Shown here one piece after another: positions 33,947-41,927 of a DNA stretch of 64,000 nucleotides; position 1 is the first letter of the stretch, and every line of letters starts with the position of its first letter. Below the pieces are notes generated by a model that searched no databases, was not told the DNA's origin, and was given only the letters and a program-made list of their open reading frames with translations. The DNA is from Brevibacillus parabrevis (GTDB taxonomy: Bacteria; Bacillota; Bacilli; Brevibacillales; Brevibacillaceae): contig NZ_RHHV01000014.1 of NCBI RefSeq assembly GCF_003710905.1, positions 1 to 64,000 of the forward strand, written 5' to 3'. The position numbers and the translations under genes are program-made.

Positions 33947-34980
33947 TAATGCTGCCGAAAGAGCAAATACAGCTGGAGCAGCACCGCATCGGGAAACTGC
34001 CGCGGATCAAGCCCCGTCTGTTCCGTCAGCTTGTCGAGCCTGTATAACAGCGTGTTGCGATGCAAAAAGAGCTGACGTGCCGTTTCGCTGACGTTCAACT
34101 GGCGGGCAAACAGCGTTTCCAACGTTTCCAGCTGCTCCGTACTGATCTGCGGAACGGACATGAGACTTGCCAGCTCATTGGCAATGGACTTCGCGGTTTC
34201 TTTCGGCAGCGAGGCAGCCCAGCGCTCCAGCGGATACATCCAGTCGCCAGCGACCATGACGTGCGGGCGATAATGCTGGAGAGTGCGAGACAGCAGCAAC
34301 TGCCCGTAAACCGTTTTTTCCAGAGCGGAAGGGCGATGCACAGGGGCGCTGACAACAATGCGGACAGGCTCCATCCACTCCGTAGAAATCAGATCGTGCA
34401 GCCCGGATGCCCATTCCAGCAAATCGGCTTGCTCCTCGGAGCCTTCCAGGATAGAAACAGGCAGCAACAGGACAGAATAAGCATGACTTAATGGAAAGAA
34501 AGCGAGACTGGACGAACCTGGCGTGTAAGCCGTCGTCTCCCGGAAAAAGGGGTGCAGACAGCTTTGCAGCGATTCCCAGGTACCCGTGCCTTCTGTGCGG
34601 CTGCGCTCGAGCAAAAAGGAGAGCCGCGCTTCTTTCCACGGCCAAACAAGGTCAAGACGCTCAGGCGGAGCCAGTCGGCTTCCGGTCACAAACGATTGCA
34701 ACCACGCGGCAATCTGCTCGTGAAGAGTCAGAGGCGCGTTTTCTTTCGTGCGGGAAAAAAACAGACTCAACAAAGAACGGGACGTAGCGGGCCACTGTGT
34801 CGATTCAATCAGAACGAGATAGGCCATCTCGTGTTCTGACCCAAGCGAAACAAGCTCCCAGCCTTTTTGCTCCCACTCTTGTTGAGTCTGGCTGATTTCG
34901 GCTTCCAAAACTTTGACACAAATGATCGGCAAATTCGTCACTTGCTTGATTTGCTCGATTTCTCTCATCCATTTCTCCAC
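33946..34980 (-). CDS. PucR/CdaR-type helix-turn-helix regulator
   Basis: A 344-residue regulator with the C-terminal PucR-type HTH_30 domain: ETLETLFARQLNVSETARQLFLHRNTLLYRLDKLTEQTG (about 285-323) followed by DAVLLQLYLLFRQH. The N-terminal ~270 residues lack the classic PucR sensor domain and resemble CdaR/AdeR-like sensors. GTG 34980 is the start because CGGAGGT lies 7 bases ahead; the longer frame reads through arginine-rich non-protein sequence. The msmX gene follows on the same strand, suggesting a link to sugar uptake. Ligand unknown. Confidence 0.8.
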   Translation of the reverse strand: MEKWMREIEQIKQVTNLPIICVKVLEAEISQTQQEWEQKGWELVSLGSEHEMAYLVLIESTQWPATSRSLLSLFFSRTKENAPLTLHEQIAAWLQSFVTGSRLAPPERLDLVWPWKEARLSFLLERSRTEGTGTWESLQSCLHPFFRETTAYTPGSSSLAFFPLSHAYSVLLLPVSILEGSEEQADLLEWASGLHDLISTEWMEPVRIVVSAPVHRPSALEKTVYGQLLLSRTLQHYRPHVMVAGDWMYPLERWAASLPKETAKSIANELASLMSVPQISTEQLETLETLFARQLNVSETARQLFLHRNTLLYRLDKLTEQTGLDPRQFPDAVLLQLYLLFRQH

Positions 34981-35029
34981 AAGACGACCTCCGTCACAAA
35001 CAACTGGCGTACGTCTATTATACCGTACT

Positions 35030-35929
35030 CTAGGCGAGTGTGGCGGCGGTTTCCTGCAAGCTTGCGGTTTGCACAGGCGTGCCCACAAACGGTTCCTGGG
35101 GGACGCCACCCATCGTATGCAGCGTGATTTCCGGGCGGGAACGCAGGCGGATGTTCAGTCCCGTCTGGCCGAGTCCTTCACTTATATAGAAAGGGCGCCC
35201 GTCAAACTCGTGCAGACCTTTGACCATATTCAGCCGCACGAGCTTGCCCATTTTCACAAGATGGTACGGGCGCGGCCAATGAATTTGTCCGCCGTGGAAA
35301 TGTCCCGCCAGCAAATAGTCGTAGGCGTAGTCTTTCATTTGCAGGACGAGGTTCGGATCATGGGTGAGCACGAGGCGCGCCCCCGTTTTCGGAACGGATT
35401 GAAAAGCTTTTTCCAATTGGCTTCGGCGTGTGCTGAAATCATCGACGCCGATCACATGCAGCAGTTGACCGTGATGCTCGACCGTGACGTGCTGGTTGAC
35501 GAGGACTTGACAGCCGATCCGTTCCAGCTCCGACTTGAGCTGAGCGAGTTTGAGCGGCGACAGCACGTAGTCGTGATTGCCAAAAACGACGAATGTGCCG
35601 AGCGCGGGCTGCAATTGCATCAGCTTTTCTACGTAGGCGACTGCTTTCGGGATGTTTTTGTGGCGATCCAGCAAATCTCCGGTAATCGCGAGCAGATCGA
35701 CGGATTGCCCGGAAAAATCGCGGACGATTCGCATCGGGTCAATCGACAAATTTTCCATGTGCAAATCGGACAAATGCAAAATGTTGAGCGGTTCGAAATC
35801 TTGCGGATCACGCAAATGCGGCGACGAGGCGAGCTGTATGGTCACATGATTGGTATGGACGTCAAATGTATTGCGGTACGCTTTTATGAAGAGCAAGGCG
35901 AGAGCGGCAACTAGCAAAAACCATAGCAT
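35030..35929 (-). CDS. Membrane-anchored metallophosphoesterase
   Basis: A 299-residue calcineurin-like phosphoesterase with an N-terminal membrane anchor (about 1-17). The two-metal site blocks are complete: LHLSDLHMEN, AITGDLLDRH, VFGNHDYV, LTHDPNL and AGHFHGGQIHWP. The family (YkuE/YaeI-like) hydrolyses phosphodiesters; YaeI-type members act on UDP-2,3-diacylglucosamine in some bacteria, but that lipid is not expected here. It is a single gene between the PucR-type regulator and divergent acsA. Substrate unknown. Confidence 0.87.
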   Translation of the reverse strand: MLWFLLVAALALLFIKAYRNTFDVHTNHVTIQLASSPHLRDPQDFEPLNILHLSDLHMENLSIDPMRIVRDFSGQSVDLLAITGDLLDRHKNIPKAVAYVEKLMQLQPALGTFVVFGNHDYVLSPLKLAQLKSELERIGCQVLVNQHVTVEHHGQLLHVIGVDDFSTRRSQLEKAFQSVPKTGARLVLTHDPNLVLQMKDYAYDYLLAGHFHGGQIHWPRPYHLVKMGKLVRLNMVKGLHEFDGRPFYISEGLGQTGLNIRLRSRPEITLHTMGGVPQEPFVGTPVQTASLQETAATLA

Positions 35930-36092
35930 CTCTTCCGGCCATCTCCTTTATCTCTAAGGTAGTGTCATTATACTCGATTTCTTCGCTTTTCGAATAAGTA
36001 GGTTCTGGCAGAAGGAATTTATCGAAAAGTGCAGAAATATTATGAATGTTGCGTAGTGAAGAATTCTATTTGGGGTTTAGGAGAGTGAGAGT

Positions 36093-37808
36093 ATGAATGT
36101 AGAAAAAATTCCGGCGACAGAAGGCCGATTCAACCTGGAGAACTACGACGAGACGTACGCCCAATTTGACTGGAAGGAAGTCGAGAAGCAATTTTCCTGG
36201 TATGAGACGGGAAAAGTAAACATGGCGTATGAAGCGATTGACCGCCATCTTTCTACGGAGCGCAAGGACAAGATCGCGCTTATGTACAGCGATTTGACCA
36301 GAGAAGAGACCTACACCTTTGCACAGTTGAGCGAATTGTCCAATAAATTCGGGAATGTTTTGCGCAATCTGGGGATTGTAAAAGGCGACCGCGTATTCGT
36401 CTTCATGCCGCGTACGCCAGAGCTTTATGTAAGCGTTTTAGGAACGCTCAAAGTGGGCGCGATTGTCGGCCCGCTGTTCGAGGCGTTCATGGAAGCTGCC
36501 GTGCGCGACCGTCTGGAAAACAGCGAAGCGACCGCGATCGTGACGACGCCGGCTCTCTTGCCGCGCATCCCTGTATCCGAGCTGCCAGCACTGAAGCACG
36601 TCATTGTCGTGGGGGCAAAAGAGGAACTGAAGGAAGGACAAATCAGCTTCGAAAAAGCGATGGCAGAAGCATCCTCCGAGCTGGAAATCGAGTGGGTGGA
36701 TCGCGAGGACGGCATGATTTTGCACTATACGTCCGGATCGACTGGCAAGCCAAAAGGCGTGCTGCACGTCCACAACGCGATGATCCAGCACTACCAGACC
36801 GGAAAATGGGTGCTCGACCTGCAAGAGGATGACGTTTACTGGTGTACAGCTGACCCGGGCTGGGTGACAGGAACTTCTTACGGAATTTTCGCACCGTGGC
36901 TGAACGGCGTGACAAACGTGATCCGCGGCGGCCGCTTCACACCGGAAGACTGGTACAAAACGATCGAAAAAAATAAGGTGACCGTCTGGTACAGCGCACC
37001 GACCGCGTTCCGCATGCTGATGGGAGCGGGCGACGAAGTGGTGAAGCGCTTCGATCTGTCCAGTCTGCGCCACGTTTTGAGCGTGGGCGAGCCACTCAAC
37101 CCGGAAGTCGTGTATTGGGGACTTCGCGTGTTCAACCACCGTATTCACGACAACTGGTGGATGACGGAAACAGGCGGACAGCTGATTTCCAACTACCGCA
37201 GCATGGCGATCAAGCCAGGCTCCATGGGCAAGCCTTTCCCTGGCGTGTACGCGGCGATTATCGACGATCAGGGCAACGAGCTGCCGCCAAACCGGATGGG
37301 CAACCTGGCGATCCGCGTCGGCTGGCCGTCCATGATGAGACAAATCTGGAACAACCCTGCGAAATACCAAGAGTATTTCAGCATCCCAGGCTGGTATGTA
37401 TCTGGCGACTCCGCCTACAAGGACGAGGAAGGCTACTTCTGGTTCCAGGGCCGCATTGACGATGTGATCAATACTTCCGGCGAGCGCGTTGGCCCGTTTG
37501 AGGTCGAGAGCAAGCTGGTCGAGCATCCGGCTGTTGCGGAAGCAGGCGTAATCGGCAAGCCTGATCCGCTGCGCGGCGAAATCATCAAGGCGTTCATCTC
37601 CTTGCGCGCGGGTTACGAGCCAAGCGAAGCCTTGATGGATGACATCCGCAAGTTCGTGAAGGAAGGACTCGCTGCTCACGCTGCACCGCGTGAAATCGAG
37701 TTTCGCGACAAACTGCCAAAAACACGCTCCGGAAAAATTATGCGCCGTGTCCTGAAGGCGTGGGAACTGGGCTTGCCGACAGGCGACCTGTCCACGATGG
37801 AAGACTAA
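36093..37808 (+). CDS. acsA: Acetate--CoA ligase
   Basis: A 571-residue AMP-forming acetyl-CoA synthetase, close to the 572 residues of B. subtilis AcsA. Motifs: P-loop HYTSGSTGKPKGVLH, DNWWMTETGG (acetate-type aromatic and TETGG), SGDSAYKDEEGYFWFQGRIDDVINTSGERVGPFEVE, and the C-terminal KTRSGKIMRR with the lysine that is acetylated in regulated enzymes. It makes acetyl-CoA from acetate, ATP and CoA during growth on overflow products. No acuABC genes are adjacent, unlike B. subtilis. The site AGGAGAG precedes the ATG. Confidence 0.93.
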   Translation: MNVEKIPATEGRFNLENYDETYAQFDWKEVEKQFSWYETGKVNMAYEAIDRHLSTERKDKIALMYSDLTREETYTFAQLSELSNKFGNVLRNLGIVKGDRVFVFMPRTPELYVSVLGTLKVGAIVGPLFEAFMEAAVRDRLENSEATAIVTTPALLPRIPVSELPALKHVIVVGAKEELKEGQISFEKAMAEASSELEIEWVDREDGMILHYTSGSTGKPKGVLHVHNAMIQHYQTGKWVLDLQEDDVYWCTADPGWVTGTSYGIFAPWLNGVTNVIRGGRFTPEDWYKTIEKNKVTVWYSAPTAFRMLMGAGDEVVKRFDLSSLRHVLSVGEPLNPEVVYWGLRVFNHRIHDNWWMTETGGQLISNYRSMAIKPGSMGKPFPGVYAAIIDDQGNELPPNRMGNLAIRVGWPSMMRQIWNNPAKYQEYFSIPGWYVSGDSAYKDEEGYFWFQGRIDDVINTSGERVGPFEVESKLVEHPAVAEAGVIGKPDPLRGEIIKAFISLRAGYEPSEALMDDIRKFVKEGLAAHAAPREIEFRDKLPKTRSGKIMRRVLKAWELGLPTGDLSTMED

Positions 37809-37826
37809 TCGGAGCGGATAAAAATG

Positions 37827-37870
37827 AAGAACCATCTCTGTCGCATGAGCGGGAGATGGTTCTTTTTTTG
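37827..37870. terminator. Bidirectional terminator acsA / CDF exporter
   Basis: GAAGAACCATCTC / GAGATGGTTCTTT, 13-bp stem with a 14-base loop, then a T run. An A-rich 5' flank allows use from the minus strand as well. Confidence 0.85.
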
Positions 37871-37879
37871 TTAGTGGGG

Positions 37880-38220
37880 AATGGGGCGGTGCGGGTGCCA
37901 TGGTCGTGTGAGTGCTCGTGTCGTGTTGATGATCGTGCGGGTACCTGTGGTTGTGCGGCTGGCTATAATCGTGCGACTGGCTGCGAGCGTGGCAGGTGGT
38001 CATAGGCGTTTGATTTAGTTGCGGTTATGCGAATGCCCTTGGTTATGCGAGTGCTCGTGGTCGTGCGAATGCTTTTGGTCATGCGTATGGTCGTGGTTAT
38101 GCGAGTGCTCGCGGTCGTGCGAATGCCCGTGGTCATGGGAGTGCTCGGAGTCGTGCGAATGCTCTTGGTTATGCGAATGCCCGTGGTCATGCGAGTGCTC
38201 ATGATCATGCGAATGCTCCC
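37880..38220. repeat. Degenerate 18-bp His-codon repeats, in and beyond the CDF gene
   Basis: On the minus strand, 38015-38220 consists of about eleven 18-bp units coding HSHxxx hexads, the tail of the CDF exporter. Similar but degenerate sequence continues past the stop codon to about 37880, where another frame still reads QSHDYSQPHNHRYPHDHQHD. The array was probably longer before a frameshift and stop. Confidence 0.75.
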
Positions 38221-39157
38221 CCGTCCCACCCTGACAATGCAACTCTCCATGCGAGATGGAAGAGTTCTCGATTTGGATCGTCGCATGGGTGATGCCAAAC
38301 TCTTTTTGCAACAGCGCCAAAGCGGCATCGAGAATCGGGTAGCTCGGCAAATCGTCCTGCACAATCAGATGGCACGTCAAGGAGTCGAAGCCGGAAGTGA
38401 CGGTCCAAACATGCAAATCGTGAACTTTTACCACGCCGTCAAGCTGTCCGAGCCGCGCTTCTACTTTTGTCGTATCGATACGGGAAGGCGCTCCTTCCAG
38501 CAAAATGTTGACCGACTCCTTCGTCACGCGCCATGCGCTCAGCATGATCAAAAAGGCGACGACGATGCTGATAATCGGGTCGGCGATGTACCAGCCAAAG
38601 GCGAGCATGAGCACACCGCCGAGGATTGCCCCTACGGAGCCGAGCATATCGCCCAGCACGTGCAGGTAGGCGCTGCGCACGTTTACGTTGTCCTTGTAAT
38701 CGCCGCGCATGAGGACGAAGGCTGCGGCGATATTGGCGAGCAAGCCGACGGAAGCGATGATGATCATTTTGCCGCTCGCGACTTCAGGCGGCTGGAGCAG
38801 ACGTTGGAATCCTTCCCAGAAGATGAACAAGGAAATCAGGACGAGCGTGACGCCATTGGTCAAAGCGGCGAGAATCTCGAAGCGCTTCATGCCGAACGTT
38901 TTTTGGGCAGAGGGCGGCCGGGCCGCAAAATGGAGCGCGACCAGACTTAGCAGCAGTGCCAAGGCATCGCTCAGCATATGTCCAGCGTCGGACAAAAGCG
39001 CGAGACTGTTGGTCAAAAAACCTCCGATCGTCTCGACGATCAAAAATACAGTGATGATCAGAAAAGAGGTGAACAGCGCTTTTTTGCTGGCGCCTTTTCC
39101 GTGGTGATGGTGGTCGTGCCCATGCCCATCTCCGTGATCGTGATGATGCAAGCCCAT
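38015..39157 (-). CDS. Cation diffusion facilitator with histidine-rich tail, CzcD-like
   Basis: A 380-residue CDF exporter. A His-rich N-terminus (HHHDHGDGHGHDHHHH), six membrane helices, and the transport-site motifs SDAGHMLSDALAL (HxxxD) in helix 2 and its partner in helix 5 (about residues 160-190). The cytoplasmic domain has KVEARLGQLDGVVKVHDLHVWTV. The last ~65 residues are HSHxxx hexads, a presumed metal buffer or sensor. CDF proteins export Zn2+, Co2+ or Cd2+ by proton or potassium antiport. It follows a CzcO-like gene and an ArsR-type repressor, the same set as B. subtilis czcD-czcO-CzrA. Confidence 0.9.
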   Translation of the reverse strand: MGLHHHDHGDGHGHDHHHHGKGASKKALFTSFLIITVFLIVETIGGFLTNSLALLSDAGHMLSDALALLLSLVALHFAARPPSAQKTFGMKRFEILAALTNGVTLVLISLFIFWEGFQRLLQPPEVASGKMIIIASVGLLANIAAAFVLMRGDYKDNVNVRSAYLHVLGDMLGSVGAILGGVLMLAFGWYIADPIISIVVAFLIMLSAWRVTKESVNILLEGAPSRIDTTKVEARLGQLDGVVKVHDLHVWTVTSGFDSLTCHLIVQDDLPSYPILDAALALLQKEFGITHATIQIENSSISHGELHCQGGTGEHSHDHEHSHDHGHSHNQEHSHDSEHSHDHGHSHDREHSHNHDHTHDQKHSHDHEHSHNQGHSHNRN

Positions 39158-39182
39158 AATGATTCCTCCTCGATAGGATCGT

Positions 39183-40229
39183 TTAGCGAACGAGTCGATC
39201 TGCCAGAAAAAGGGCGTCTTTGCCTACGCCGCCCATGAGTGCGGAAGCGCGGGAATGCTGCCAGGGAAGCCCGAGAAAATACAGGCCGGACACCTCTGTC
39301 ACCCCTCGCTCGTGCCGTGGCCAGCCGTTTGGATCGCGTACGTCCGGGATCGCAAGCCAGCTATAGTCAGGGCGAAATCCGGTGGCCCATAAAATGTTTG
39401 GAAAGCTCGCCTGCTCGCCGTCTGCGAAATAAGCGGTGCGATCCGCAATGCGAACGGTGCGTTCCACCAAGCGCAAGGCTCCGGTTTTCGTCAGAGCTTT
39501 CATTTCCTTGCGGTAGCCAAAAATCGGATCAGGTCGTTTCATCAATTGCTTTCCAGCCCATGAGGAGCGGGGAGCATCAAGCAAGCCGAACCGTTGCATG
39601 TAGTCAAAAATAGTTTTGCCCAAAACATACAAAGGCAAATGAAGCCGGGTCTGTCCGCTGGAAAAGATGACAGGGCGATGTCTGGCGAGTTCCACAGCAA
39701 GCTGCGCACCGGAGTTGCCTGCTCCGACTACGAGGACAGGCCCGTCCCGGAACGAATGCTCGTTTTGGTAGTCCGCCGTATGCAGCGACACGACATCGGG
39801 GGCCAATCGCTCGACAATCGGCGGGATGTACGGTATTTGAAAAGGGCCTGTCGCCACGACGACGTTTTTGGCGCGCGCTGTTCCTGCTTCTGTCTGCACC
39901 AGAAAGCCGGATGCTGTACGTTCTACCCACTGGACAGCTGTATTCAGGCGCACAGGCAGCTGGAAATGCGCAGCGTACTGTTCCAGGTAGTCTGCTGCCT
40001 CATCTTTGGTGGGAACCGTCTGCGGCTCTCCGGGAAAGGGCAGGCCGGGAAGCCCGTTGTTTTGCCGAGCGGTAAACAGCACGAGCGAATCATAACGTTT
40101 TCGCCAGCTGTCTCCCAAGCGCCCGTTTTTTTCGAAAATGACAAAGCGAGCTTTCCGTTGCTGGAGCAGAGCACCAAGCGCGAGGCCGGATTGGCCGCCA
40201 CCGATGATGATGACTTCGTAATCGTGCAT
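39183..40229 (-). CDS. czcO: CzcO-like NAD(P)/FAD-dependent oxidoreductase
   Basis: A 348-residue flavin-containing monooxygenase-like protein. The FAD dinucleotide fold VIIIGGGQSGLALG (about 6-19), the NADP fold VLVVGAGNSGAQLAVELA (about 165-182) and ATGFRPDY (about 287) are intact. In B. subtilis czcO (formerly trkA) is cotranscribed with czcD and improves its function. Here it precedes the CDF gene by 25 bases on the same strand, and its promoter carries an ArsR-type operator. The physiological substrate is not established. Confidence 0.85.
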   Translation of the reverse strand: MHDYEVIIIGGGQSGLALGALLQQRKARFVIFEKNGRLGDSWRKRYDSLVLFTARQNNGLPGLPFPGEPQTVPTKDEAADYLEQYAAHFQLPVRLNTAVQWVERTASGFLVQTEAGTARAKNVVVATGPFQIPYIPPIVERLAPDVVSLHTADYQNEHSFRDGPVLVVGAGNSGAQLAVELARHRPVIFSSGQTRLHLPLYVLGKTIFDYMQRFGLLDAPRSSWAGKQLMKRPDPIFGYRKEMKALTKTGALRLVERTVRIADRTAYFADGEQASFPNILWATGFRPDYSWLAIPDVRDPNGWPRHERGVTEVSGLYFLGLPWQHSRASALMGGVGKDALFLADRLVR

Positions 40230-40264
40230 GGGTGAAACCTTCTTTCAAGCGGGAATTTACCTAA

Positions 40265-40306
40265 ATCATACCACATTCAATCTTATATTCAAGCAATCGT
40301 TTGAAT
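40265..40306 (-). promoter_or_regulatory. czcO-CDF promoter overlapped by an ArsR-type operator
   Basis: On the minus strand TTGAAT (40292-40287), 16-base spacer, TATGAT (40270-40265). The -35 hexamer is one half of the inverted repeat ATTCAAGCAATCGTTTGAAT (40287-40306), the ATTCAA-N8-TTGAAT form bound by CzrA/CadC-type repressors. The repressor encoded just upstream is the likely ligand. Confidence 0.75.
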
Positions 40307-40323
40307 GTATTTTCGCAAACGAA

Positions 40324-40355
40324 CAAAAAAAGGCCGCCACAAACGTGACGACCTT
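40324..40355 (-). terminator. Terminator after the ArsR-type gene
   Basis: On the minus strand an 11-bp stem (two G-T pairs), AAGGTCGTCAC / GTGGCGGCCTT, with a 4-base loop, then TTTTTG. Confidence 0.8.
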
Positions 40356-40368
40356 CCAAAAGTTCCGT

Positions 40369-40770
40369 TCAACTACGGGTTGTTTTTTTCGATTGCTTTA
40401 ACTCGGACGCGTGCTCAATCCCGCACATGATCAAATGACGCACATGATCGTCGTCCAGCGCGTAGTAGACGAGCTTTCCATCTTTGCGATAACGGGCCAG
40501 CCCCATATTTCGCAGCAGGCGAAGATGGTGGGACGTATTGGCGATCGAGCTGTTGATCGTCGCGGCGACATCGCACACGCACAGTTCGCCTTCCAGAGCC
40601 AGGGCGTAAATGATTTTTGCCCGGGTATCGTCAGCCAGTGCCTTGAACAGAGGAGCGACTCCTTCTGTTTCGCTCATTTTCGGCCGCAGTCTGTTTACTT
40701 TCGCTTCGTCCACGGTTTGGATTTCACAAACGTCTGCTTCATCCGTCGTACGCTGATATTCCAGCTCCAT
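40369..40770 (-). CDS. ArsR/SmtB-family metal-sensing repressor, CadC/CzrA-like
   Basis: A 133-residue winged-helix repressor. The recognition region SSIANTSHHLRLLRNMGLARYRKDGKLVYYAL is typical, and the metal-site candidates are the ELCVCDV pair in helix alpha3 plus an N-terminal cysteine (DVCEIQ), as in CadC-type sensors of Cd/Pb/Zn. DDDHVRHLIMCGIEH in the last helix resembles the alpha5 zinc site of CzrA. Metal binding releases DNA and derepresses export genes, here probably czcO and the CDF gene. ATG 40770 follows GGGGTGA. A strong terminator separates it from czcO, which has its own promoter. Confidence 0.88.
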   Translation of the reverse strand: MELEYQRTTDEADVCEIQTVDEAKVNRLRPKMSETEGVAPLFKALADDTRAKIIYALALEGELCVCDVAATINSSIANTSHHLRLLRNMGLARYRKDGKLVYYALDDDHVRHLIMCGIEHASELKQSKKTTRS

Positions 40771-40909
40771 GTTCTTCACCCCGCACAATTGGTTGTATCT
40801 ATTATAAAACGGAATGATTCAGAAAAAAAGACGGGAAGCAGCAGGAAAGTGCCTAATCCGTGTCTAATTAGGAATGATGACGATTTGCAAAAAGGAGTGG
40901 ACATCACAG

Positions 40910-41914
40910 GTGGTTGCTAAAATCCGTCATTTTCTCTTTGAGATTGTGGGGGCGCTTATACTTGGACTTGGAGTTGTATGGCTTACGGTCGGCGGAGAAG
41001 GCAACTGGTTTTCCGGTTTGGGCATAGAATGGTCTCCCCGTTGGCTGGATGTCAAAACGTTTTTTCTGAGCATCGTGCTGGAAGCGATCCCGTTTGTTTT
41101 GCTCGGCGTGTTTTTTTCCGCGTTCATTCAGACGTTTGTCTCCGAGGAGCAAGTCAGACGCTGGACGCCGAAGCATCCGCTCGTTGCGCTGCCGTTTGCC
41201 GGGCTGCTTGGCTTTTTGTTTCCCGTGTGCGAGTGCGCGATTATCCCGGTCGTTCGCCGTCTGATTCAAAAAGGAATGCCCGTGTCCGTGGGCGTGGTGT
41301 TTTTATTGGCAGGACCGATTGTCAATCCGGTGGTGCTGTCTTCCACGTACATTGCCTTTGCGCGGCAGCCGGACATGGCGCTCTACAGAGGAATCGCCGG
41401 ATTTCTCGTAGCGCTGATCGCCGGGTTTCTCGTTCTGTTGTTTGTGAAAAAGAATCCGCTGCGACATGGGGTAGAAGCGGAACTCCGCCACGAAACCGCT
41501 CATGCAGAAGCGATGCGCGGCAAGCTGTCTGCGACATTTGCCCACGCCGTCGACGAGTTTTTTGACATGGGGAAATTTTTGTTGTTTGGAGCGCTGATCA
41601 GCAGCGTCCTGCAAGTGTTCATCAGCCGTGACACGCTGGTGGCTGTCGGACAAACTCCGCTTACTTCTCATCTGGTGATGATGGGCATGGCGTACTTGTT
41701 TTCGCTCTGCTCGGAAGCCGACGCCTTTATTGCGGCTTCGTTCTCCGGGACATTCCAGAGCAGCTCGCTTTTGGCTTTTCTCGTCTTTGGTCCGATGCTT
41801 GATTTCAAGACGACCTTGATGCTGCTCGGGACGTTCCGCTTGGGCTTTGTCCTCAAGCTGATTGCTGTCATTACCATACTGGTGCTCGTCGTTACGCTGT
41901 TGATGCCAATTTAG
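40910..41914 (+). CDS. YcgR-like permease (DUF318/ArsP-like)
   Basis: A membrane protein of about 334 residues with eight helices. The hallmark FLFPVCECAIIPVVRRLIQKGMPVSVGVVFLLAGPIVNPVVLSST contains the conserved cysteine pair (CEC) of the DUF318/ArsP permeases; SLCSEADAFIAASF is the second conserved block. It pairs with the next gene as B. subtilis YcgR with YcgQ. Substrate unproven; the adjoining metal-export genes hint at metals or metalloids. GTG 40910 is the likely start behind AAAAGGAG at a long 12-base spacing; an upstream ATG (40874) is less well placed. Confidence 0.82.
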   Translation: MVAKIRHFLFEIVGALILGLGVVWLTVGGEGNWFSGLGIEWSPRWLDVKTFFLSIVLEAIPFVLLGVFFSAFIQTFVSEEQVRRWTPKHPLVALPFAGLLGFLFPVCECAIIPVVRRLIQKGMPVSVGVVFLLAGPIVNPVVLSSTYIAFARQPDMALYRGIAGFLVALIAGFLVLLFVKKNPLRHGVEAELRHETAHAEAMRGKLSATFAHAVDEFFDMGKFLLFGALISSVLQVFISRDTLVAVGQTPLTSHLVMMGMAYLFSLCSEADAFIAASFSGTFQSSSLLAFLVFGPMLDFKTTLMLLGTFRLGFVLKLIAVITILVLVVTLLMPI

Positions 41915-41927
41915 AGGAGGGAAAAGT

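Noticed and set aside
36438..38003. 521-codon minus-strand frame opposite acsA
   Set aside because: Shadow; only its first ~40 codons, with His-rich repeats, are of interest and are reported as decayed CDF tail.
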